DNA of 64,000 bases, from NCBI RefSeq assembly GCF_040932035.1, contig NZ_JBFRBB010000001.1, forward strand, positions 1,922,001 to 1,986,000, given 5' to 3'. This document shows, piece by piece, positions 58,184 through 64,000 of this stretch (position 1 is its first letter; each line of letters opens with the position of its first letter). The notes under the pieces were generated by a model. It saw nothing but the letters and a program-made list of their open reading frames with translations. It made no database searches and had not been told where the DNA came from. The stretch is from Hoeflea_A sp040932035. Lineage in GTDB: Bacteria > Pseudomonadota > Alphaproteobacteria > Rhizobiales > Rhizobiaceae. The translations under genes were made by a program, and so were the position numbers.

Positions 58184-58591
58184 TCATCTTTTCGGGGTAT
58201 CACTGCTTCCCAAAACCGAGACGGTGTTGATTGCAGGGATGTCCCAGGCCTCGGCGATTAATCCCTCGACGATGCGCCACACCACGACGGCATCAAGAGC
58301 CACGGATTGCGCGTCAAGAGTCATTGTGTCCCGGACGTGAACGATGACGAATTCATCACCCATAGCGGTAATGGATAAAGGTTCAACATTGAATGTACCA
58401 GCCGTCTTGCCGGCCAACTTTCTGAAAAAGGACTTAAGGCCATCAAGGCCATGATAATCCCCCTCCAGGTCGGGAAGTTCAGTATTGAAGTAGTGCCACA
58501 CAAAATCCTGCGAGAAGAGGTTTTCTGCGCTGCCAAGATCGCGAAGGTCGAGCTTCTTCAGCACTGAGATATTTGGATGGTCTGTTGTCAT
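58184..58591 (-). CDS. SnoaL-like (NTF2-fold) protein
   Basis: A 135-residue NTF2-fold protein with FSQDFVWHYFNTELPDLEGDYHGLDGLKSFF, then a central strand EFVIVHVRDTMTLDAQSVALDAVVVWRIVEGLIAEAWDIPAIN. The family includes cyclases, isomerases and ester hydrolases; none can be assigned. It overlaps the metallo-beta-lactamase-fold gene by four bases, so both are co-expressed. Confidence 0.82.
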   Translation of the reverse strand: MTTDHPNISVLKKLDLRDLGSAENLFSQDFVWHYFNTELPDLEGDYHGLDGLKSFFRKLAGKTAGTFNVEPLSITAMGDEFVIVHVRDTMTLDAQSVALDAVVVWRIVEGLIAEAWDIPAINTVSVLGSSDTPKR

Positions 58592-59487
58592 ACTCTTCCT
58601 GTCATTCTGATCGCGTTGGCGATACTATCGTTTGCGCCAAAATCATGAGACGGAACCACGACAAGTCCGGGTAGGCTTTTGCAAAGTCTTCGGATTTTGT
58701 TATAGGTTTTTCTCAATGCAACAACATCACCTGTTCCAGGAAATTGATTTCTTTCCAGCAGTTGAGCCTCGTAAGTGACGTCTCCAACAAGAAGAATGGG
58801 TTTCCACCCATCCTGTCGGATCAACATCGACAATGAGCCGGGCGTGTGGCCGGGGGTCGGCAATAAAAGCATCGATCCATCACCAGCAACATCAAAAGTT
58901 CCCTCAAAATCAGCAAAGAGCGGATCAAAAGAGGGCTGGAACCGTATGGGCCTCCATTTGGCTCCCGGTATTTTGATATGCTCTCGCAGTATCCATTCGC
59001 GTTCGGGACGAGGCTCTGACAATTGTACCCACTCCTGCTCGCTGACTAATATGTCGGCCTGCGGTATGTGCGAAATGCCTCCAACATGATCGAAGTGGAG
59101 GTGCGAGATGACGGCGGTTTTTATATTTTTCGGATCAATTGATAAGCGCTTAAGGCAATGATCAAGTCTATCTTCTTCTGTGATATGCCAACGAAAGATT
59201 CGTTGCAGTAAGAAGCGGCCAATCCATTGAGAGATGTAACCCGGGTTCGTAACGATTGCCGGATCAATCCCGGTATCAAACAGGATCGGTCCGTCTCGAT
59301 GATCGATCAAGAAATAGTTGATGGGGAGCTTCACCCAACTTCGGGAGGTCAGGGCCCACAACAATCTTGGCTTCCAACTACCATAACGATGCTCTTTATG
59401 CTGCTCTGCCCACCCGGAACTTAAGACCCGGATGGAGCGGATAGCGACACCTACACTGGAAATTTCATTCTGCTGGGACTCTGCCAT
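58588..59487 (-). CDS. Metallo-beta-lactamase-fold hydrolase (lactonase-like)
   Basis: A 299-residue MBL-fold enzyme. The metal site is SHLHFDHVGGI (HxHxDH), with further ligands in LPTPGHTPGSLSML, LLVGDVTYEA and PSHDFGAND. The order of these motifs and the size resemble N-acyl-homoserine lactonases, but many other MBL hydrolases share them. The start at the second Met (MAESQQ) is given; the first would add nine residues. It is divergent from the CrtI-like oxidoreductase across a gap with an FNR-type box. Confidence 0.83.
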   Translation of the reverse strand: MAESQQNEISSVGVAIRSIRVLSSGWAEQHKEHRYGSWKPRLLWALTSRSWVKLPINYFLIDHRDGPILFDTGIDPAIVTNPGYISQWIGRFLLQRIFRWHITEEDRLDHCLKRLSIDPKNIKTAVISHLHFDHVGGISHIPQADILVSEQEWVQLSEPRPEREWILREHIKIPGAKWRPIRFQPSFDPLFADFEGTFDVAGDGSMLLLPTPGHTPGSLSMLIRQDGWKPILLVGDVTYEAQLLERNQFPGTGDVVALRKTYNKIRRLCKSLPGLVVVPSHDFGANDSIANAIRMTGRV

Positions 59488-59554
59488 TTTACAAAATACC
59501 GCCGCCGCAGCCACGATCTCTCATGACAAACTATTTTGACATTGGGTGACAGCA

Positions 59555-59568
59555 TTGACGCAGATCAA
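59555..59568. promoter_or_regulatory. FNR/FixK-type box in the divergent promoter
   Basis: TTGACGCAGATCAA is a near-perfect dyad (TTGAC-N4-ATCAA); its complement, TTGATCTGCGTCAA, is close to the FNR/FixK consensus TTGAT-N4-ATCAA used in rhizobia. It lies 68 bases from the MBL-gene start and 139 bases from the oxidoreductase start. Oxygen-responsive control of one or both genes is inferred. Confidence 0.55.
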
Positions 59569-59706
59569 TACCGGTTAAGCATGTTCAGTGCAACAATATC
59601 GCTTTCATCAGTATGCGATTGATCACGATCAAAGTGTGTATCACTCCACGTGTACTTGTCTTGCACTTAAATGCAAAACAAACGGGCGATGCAGGGGAAG
59701 TTCAAA

Positions 59707-61260
59707 ATGGTCGACAGCAACAAAACTCATTGGGACGCCATCGTCATCGGTTCGGGTATGGGCGGCATGGCCGCCGCTGCGGCTTTGAGCCGTGTTGGTC
59801 ATAAGGTGGCGCTGCTCGAGCAGCACCAAACACTCGGCGGCTTGACGCACAGCTTCTCCCGTGACGGCTTCACCTGGGACGTGGGCGTACACTACCTGAG
59901 CGAAATGGCTCCGGGAGACCGCGCTCGTGCTCTTCTTGACTGGTTGTCTGATACGCCCATCGATTTCGCGCCATTGGGATCGGTCTACGACACACTGCAT
60001 ATAGGATCGGCCGAACCGCTGTCGCTCTCCCGCCCCTATGAGGCGCAGGAAAGGGACCTAAAGGACCGCTATCCCGATCAGGCCGTAGCGATTGAGGCCT
60101 GGATCCGCGCGATGCGGTCGGGCTACGAGGCGATGTACAAGATCTTTCAGACCCGTGCGATGCCGGAGATCGCGGGTGATATGCTCGATTGGTGGAACCG
60201 TCGTACCATCTCGAAATGGTGTGCTCGCACGACCAAGGAAGTCATCGACGAGCTTACAGACAACCCGGAGCTTGCCGCTGTAATGGCAGCGCAATGGGGT
60301 GATCATGGTGGACGCCCAAGCAAAGCCAGCTTCGCGATGCATGCCCTGATAGCGGGGGCATATCTACCGAGTGGGTCCTGGTATCCGGTCGGTGGTGCCG
60401 CTGCCTATGCCAATCACATCATCCCGACCATAACCAAACATGGAGGTGAAGTCCGCGCGGGCGTCCGTGTCGAAGGTCTACTATTTGACGGCGACACCGT
60501 TGTGGGTGTCCGGACCGATGATGGCGATGAGATTCGCGCGAACGCTGTGATTTCGGATATCGGTGCGCGGGAGACAATCGACACCCTCTTGCCCGAGGAT
60601 TGCAAACACCAGGATTGGATGGCACAGATCCGTGCGCTGCCCTCTAGCATAGCGCATTTTAACCTATTCCTTGGTTTCGAAGGCGATATCGAGGCCGCAG
60701 GCGCGACCAAGGCAAATCATTGGTTCTTTCCGACGGGGAAAGCTGATGTGCTCTGGTCAAATGCCCCGGACGAAGTACCGCCCCACATGACGGTGTCCTT
60801 CGGTTCGCTCAAGAACCCGGCGCATGACCCCGGCCAGCGCCAGAAACACATGGGCCAAGCGATATTCTGGGCAGACTGGTCCACCGTCGCCCAATGGGCG
60901 GACTGTCCCGCCGGGGCCCGAGGCGACGACTATGCCGACTTCAAACGCCGGGCTGAAGACACGCTGATGGCTCAGTTCGAGCGCCACTTTCCCGACCTCG
61001 CCAAATTGGTGGTCCATCGGGAATTGGCGACGCCTTTGTCCACCGTGACCTATACCGGGCATCGCAAGGGCGCGTTCTACGGGCTCGACGTCACACCGAA
61101 ACGTGTCTTGTGCGACGGGCTCAGGGCGAAAACGCCGGTCCCGGGGCTCTACATAGCGGGCCAGGACGTGGCGAGCCCTGGCATACCCGGTGCAATGTGG
61201 GGCGGCCTGCTGTCAGCCGCCAGCTTCGATCCGAAAGTGTTTCGTCACTTCCAGGGATAA
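59707..61260 (+). CDS. FAD-dependent CrtI/retinol-saturase-like oxidoreductase
   Basis: A 517-residue FAD enzyme with the dinucleotide-binding motif IVIGSGMGGMAAAAALSR near the N-terminus, then LEQHQTLGGLTHSFSRDGFTWDVGVHYL, the CrtI-type segment. The C-terminal GLYIAGQDVASPGIPGAMWGGLLSA is the second FAD region. Relatives include phytoene desaturases, carotenoid isomerases and retinol 13,14-reductase-like proteins. AGGGG nine bases before the third Met favours that start. No carotenoid synthesis genes are near. Confidence 0.86.
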   Translation: MVDSNKTHWDAIVIGSGMGGMAAAAALSRVGHKVALLEQHQTLGGLTHSFSRDGFTWDVGVHYLSEMAPGDRARALLDWLSDTPIDFAPLGSVYDTLHIGSAEPLSLSRPYEAQERDLKDRYPDQAVAIEAWIRAMRSGYEAMYKIFQTRAMPEIAGDMLDWWNRRTISKWCARTTKEVIDELTDNPELAAVMAAQWGDHGGRPSKASFAMHALIAGAYLPSGSWYPVGGAAAYANHIIPTITKHGGEVRAGVRVEGLLFDGDTVVGVRTDDGDEIRANAVISDIGARETIDTLLPEDCKHQDWMAQIRALPSSIAHFNLFLGFEGDIEAAGATKANHWFFPTGKADVLWSNAPDEVPPHMTVSFGSLKNPAHDPGQRQKHMGQAIFWADWSTVAQWADCPAGARGDDYADFKRRAEDTLMAQFERHFPDLAKLVVHRELATPLSTVTYTGHRKGAFYGLDVTPKRVLCDGLRAKTPVPGLYIAGQDVASPGIPGAMWGGLLSAASFDPKVFRHFQG

Positions 61261-61367
61261 GACGGACCTTTCATTCCGCTCATTCCGCGTCGATCAATTC
61301 GAATTTAGATAAAAGGATCGGCATGCATTGGAAGCAAGAGAAAGGACTACGCAAGGAGTAGCGGCCG

Positions 61368-61516
61368 ATGCAACGTGCTGCTGTGAACCCGTGGGATTTG
61401 TCTCTGAAGCTGGGCTTCAATCGGGCCGAAGTGATTAAGGATACAACGCGCCAGATGTTGACGAGGCATTGAAGAGCTTCGATCTTCTGGGAATTACCAG
61501 AGCTGCACCCATGAAG
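61368..61516 (+). pseudogene. Degraded RidA-family gene
   Basis: An ATG nine bases after AAGGAG begins MQRAAVNPWDLSLKLGFNRA and EVIKDTTRQ, which resembles the N-terminus of RidA-family enamine deaminases. The frame then closes at a TGA (61470-61472). In the next frame the continuation, DVDEALKSFDLLGITRAA, resembles a C-terminal RidA segment. The middle about 60-70 residues appear to be deleted. The family call is from memory of RidA sequences. Confidence 0.55.
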
Positions 61517-61620
61517 AACCACCCGAGCAAACGCAGCATTTCAGGCGCCTTTCGTACTGTCTTAGATCCGTTGTTACGGTCGCAGACCAACGGGATGTGT
61601 TCAAGACAGTTCGAAAATCA

Positions 61621-62472
61621 TCAGGCGGCAGACAGAAAGTCCACGACGGCACTGTTGAACCGGCCCGGATTCTCCATGAACATGAAATGGCTGCCGCCCT
61701 CGGACTTCGGAATCAGCTCAAGACGAGCTCCCGCAATCTGCTCAGTTATCCACACCAGCGAAGAGATCGGATGGGGGCTTGCCTCGCCGGCGACGACAAG
61801 CGTGGGAAGGCGGATCGTCAGTATAAAAGAACGCCAGTCCTGAAGGCAGTTGTTCTCGAGCAGATCAGCCGCATGATTGCGCGGCAATTTCAGGTTCTCA
61901 GCGGCAATCTCAAGCAGCTTGTTTTCGTCAATGGACGCGGTGAACATGGGCCGGAGGATTTCGGCGTGGAGCGCGGGCGTGTCTGCCGAGCGGATTGCGG
62001 ATTTGAAATCGGCAACATCTTGCAACGATGCAAGAACGCTACCTGCATTTTCTCGCTCGGTGTCGGTCCAGTCGGGCCGTGCCAGCAAAGCCGGCGGTTC
62101 ATCGGCAAGAACCAGTCGCTGCGGTGGCCGTTCGTTCTGGAAAAGCATCAGATAGGCGAAAATAACCGACACCCCCAACGAATGACCCAAAAAGTCGAAG
62201 TCTTCGATGTCGAGAGTGGTGATGACATCGTGAAGATCCTTGGCGAGCCTGAAAATCCGGTATCCGTTTTGCGCCTTGCCGGATTCGCCGTGGCCCCTCT
62301 GGTCGAGCGCGATGACCTTTCTGATGCGGCAGAACGCCTCAATCTGCGCCGAAAATCCACTTGCGGTTTGTGACCAGCCGGGCAGCATGACCAGAGGTCT
62401 TCCGCTTCCGCCTTCAAGATAGCTTATAGTTACGCCGTCGTTTGTCGTTGCTGATTTTCTTTGAATCGCCAT
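61621..62472 (-). CDS. Alpha/beta hydrolase
   Basis: A 283-residue alpha/beta hydrolase with LPGWSQTASGF (oxyanion region), ALDQRGHGESGK, nucleophile Ser98 in GHSLGV and His262 in GGSHFMFMENP; an acid near VAGEAS completes the fold. The start at MAIQRKS is preferred to one 17 codons earlier because the fold begins there. It resembles chloroperoxidase- or esterase-like hydrolases; the substrate is unknown. Its 3' end is about 100 bases from the RidA remnant. Confidence 0.85.
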   Translation of the reverse strand: MAIQRKSATTNDGVTISYLEGGSGRPLVMLPGWSQTASGFSAQIEAFCRIRKVIALDQRGHGESGKAQNGYRIFRLAKDLHDVITTLDIEDFDFLGHSLGVSVIFAYLMLFQNERPPQRLVLADEPPALLARPDWTDTERENAGSVLASLQDVADFKSAIRSADTPALHAEILRPMFTASIDENKLLEIAAENLKLPRNHAADLLENNCLQDWRSFILTIRLPTLVVAGEASPHPISSLVWITEQIAGARLELIPKSEGGSHFMFMENPGRFNSAVVDFLSAA

Positions 62473-63019
62473 TGGGCGATTTTGATCAGTTGAGATATCA
62501 AATGCAACCTCAGTTGGCAGCACTGAATAGAGGCAACTTTCTGTTTCAAATTCTATGCAGAAAATTGGGCGTAGTATCGTGAAGGATGGCTGTGGACTTG
62601 TCCTGTTGGCCAGCAGGCAGATATCGCCGGGTGGGGATCAGGCGCGGTAATCCCGGTTTGGCGCCAATTCGGTTTCGAATTCCTGCCTGCTGACCAATTT
62701 TGCCGATCTGAACAGTCGGCGTATTTCGAATGATTCCCCCTCGATTTGTGCTAAATCGCTTGGATATGCCCGGCTATATAGCGGAGTGCGCCAAAACGTC
62801 CATCCCGACATTTCGCAATCACCAACCCAAGCTCGAAAATCCACAGCCCGCTTCGGCGCCTGCAATTTTGTACCGCCTTGTGATTATTGCCGTTATTGCT
62901 GACGGCCGGAATGATTGCGCGGCAAACTACCGCATAAATTGCGGAAGGTATGGCTTTGCGTTTCTATATGATTTATTGCAGACTCCGCGCAAAGATTGAG
63001 GGTCCAGCAAGGCTTGGTT
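62473..63019. other. Gap with no confident gene
   Basis: No recognisable gene was found in about 550 bases. A 57-codon minus-strand frame starting ATG (MSGWTFWRTPLYSRAYPSDL) and ending NRDYRA has a protein-like composition but only a weak ribosome site and no family match. The AT-rich stretch upstream of the alpha/beta hydrolase probably holds its promoter. Confidence 0.35.
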
Positions 63020-64000
63020 GTGGCAACGGCAAATCAGAAAGCAAGCCCCGGCACGGCGACAGGGGGGAAAAAGAAACAGGCAGTGGTGGTTATTCATGGA
63101 ATGGGAGAGCAGATCCCCATGGATACCCTGCGCGGCTTCGTGGACACCACCTGGGTGACCGACGAGAGCCTGATATCCAGGTCGCGGCCCGACTCAAACA
63201 ATGGCCAGCAGCGCATTGAAAATCCTGTCTGGGACAAGCCGGACCGGCGCAACCGTAGTTTTGAACTGCGGCGCATCACCACCGAGGAAGCGAGCAGCGG
63301 TGCGCGGACGGATTTTTATGAGTTCTATTGGGCGCATCTGATGTACGGAACGACATGGGAGCATCTGAAGGCCTGGGTCGCGGACCTGCTTTGGCGCTCT
63401 CCGAAACGTGTCCCGTCGGATGTTTTTAATGCCTGGATTGCGCTGTGGGTCGTGTCGGTTGCAGCGGGTCTGGTGTTGCTGGCTTCGCTTCTGCCGATAT
63501 CAGATATGCGTCAGTGCCTGGCCGGTGAATGCGACGAAACCGCCTGTGACGTATCGCGGCTTTGCTGGAGCTGGATCGGCCCGCTTGGCGGCGCGATCGG
63601 ATCGATTGCCGTTGGCATTGTGGTCAATGTCTACCTGCTCAAATATTTTGGCGATGTTGCACGTTATGTGAAAGCTGCGCCGCTCAATGTGGCGCGGCGC
63701 CAGGAAATCCGTGAGAAGGGCGTTGAACTCCTGGAAACGCTGATGGGCGTGCGTGATTTCGATCCGGATAAACACAGGAATGGCGCTGCTTATCCCAAAT
63801 GGGACACCGAATATGATCGCATCATCGTGGTATCGCACTCGCTTGGAACCATGATTGCCTACGACATCCTGAAGGCCACCTTTGCGCGGATGAACCGCTA
63901 CCTCAACAAAGGCAAGCAGGCTCGAAAAAAGCAGCCGCACCGCCACAATCTTGAAAAACTGTTGCAGGAGGCGATCGAAAAATCCGGGATGCTGGACATA
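63020..64000 (+). CDS. Membrane-inserted alpha/beta hydrolase-like protein (partial at window edge)
   Basis: An open frame of 327 codons with no stop before the window ends. The GTG start is seven bases after AAGG. The N-terminal AVVVIHGMGEQIPMD is an oxyanion-type HG motif, and IIVVSHSLGTMIAYD (nucleophile Ser274) is a lipase-type elbow, so this is an alpha/beta hydrolase. Two strongly hydrophobic segments (about residues 137-158 and 185-210) are inserted between them, and a basic KGKQARKKQPHRH stretch follows. The function is unknown; homologues might be called alpha/beta hydrolase or lipase-like. Confidence 0.7.
   Translation, partial: MATANQKASPGTATGGKKKQAVVVIHGMGEQIPMDTLRGFVDTTWVTDESLISRSRPDSNNGQQRIENPVWDKPDRRNRSFELRRITTEEASSGARTDFYEFYWAHLMYGTTWEHLKAWVADLLWRSPKRVPSDVFNAWIALWVVSVAAGLVLLASLLPISDMRQCLAGECDETACDVSRLCWSWIGPLGGAIGSIAVGIVVNVYLLKYFGDVARYVKAAPLNVARRQEIREKGVELLETLMGVRDFDPDKHRNGAAYPKWDTEYDRIIVVSHSLGTMIAYDILKATFARMNRYLNKGKQARKKQPHRHNLEKLLQEAIEKSGMLDI

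Noticed and set aside
62638..62865. Small minus-strand gene between the last two hydrolases
   Set aside because: The longest version needs a TTG start, the ATG version has a weak ribosome site, and no family is recognised.
1..64000. CRISPR arrays, tRNA or rRNA genes, insertion sequences
   Set aside because: No regularly spaced repeats, no cloverleaf-like conserved tRNA blocks, no rRNA sequence and no transposase gene were found by reading.

Overview
The window looks like a chromosomal segment of an alphaproteobacterium, most likely of the order Hyphomicrobiales (Rhizobiales), possibly a marine or plant-associated relative of the Phyllobacteriaceae/Rhizobiaceae. This is inferred from protein style: fused carnitine dehydrogenase-thioesterase, TAXI-type TRAP transporter, pyrrolysine-free MttB, many GFA and HxlR proteins and an FNR/FixK-type box. 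No rRNA, tRNA, CRISPR array, insertion sequence or integrase was seen.

Layout. (1) 1-5.6 kb: end of an efflux adaptor, an RND pump, an ECF sigma factor, a putative membrane anti-sigma factor, a periplasmic metal-sensor-like protein and an FG-GAP protein, all on one strand and resembling an envelope-stress or metal-efflux unit. (2) 5.7-13.6 kb: cupin, a GbsR/MarR regulator with a perfect dyad over its start, a DUF4166 plus saccharopine-dehydrogenase-like pair, a GhrA-type reductase, a thioesterase, a TAXI TRAP transporter and a GFA protein. (3) 13.9-19.6 kb: a large peptidoglycan-active multidomain protein, an alpha/beta hydrolase, an orphan znuA, cytochrome c' and a LysR regulator. (4) 19.7-24.3 kb: an XRE-cupin regulator, kbl, tdh and an MttB-family methyltransferase; a shared promoter motif links the regulator and the operon. 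(5) 24.3-31.4 kb: small accessory genes, a desaturase, a divergent DMT exporter/HxlR pair with twin operators, and an S24 repressor diverging from three small overlapping unknown genes.

(6) 31.4-39.7 kb: a minus-strand operon that reads as gamma-butyrobetaine/L-carnitine catabolism: NDP-forming CoA ligase, acyl-CoA dehydrogenase, CaiD-like hydratase, L-carnitine dehydrogenase fused to a thioesterase, and a DUF849/BKACE enzyme that cleaves 3-dehydrocarnitine. A divergent CdhR-like regulator controls it. The expected product is glycine betaine, which together with the MttB-like protein and the threonine-to-glycine enzymes suggests a quaternary-amine and one-carbon theme.

(7) 39.8-54.6 kb: the most interesting block. 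An IclR regulator diverges from a 13-gene run: cyclase-family hydrolase, cupin, SDR, 3-hydroxyacyl-CoA-type dehydrogenase, a complete Liv-type ABC importer, a second BKACE enzyme, a complete DctPQM TRAP importer and a cytoplasmic sulfatase. It repeats the logic of the carnitine operon (beta-hydroxy acid to beta-keto acid to BKACE cleavage) with two unrelated importers and an unknown substrate. Both solute-binding genes are followed by long hairpins.

(8) 54.7-64 kb: accessory genes: GNAT, an HxlR/GFA divergent pair with a 21-bp-arm dyad, another GFA, an LprI-like protein, two gene remnants (a propeller-like C-terminus and a RidA fragment), a SnoaL/metallo-beta-lactamase pair facing a CrtI-like FAD enzyme across an FNR-type box, an alpha/beta hydrolase, and a membrane-inserted alpha/beta hydrolase that runs off the right edge.
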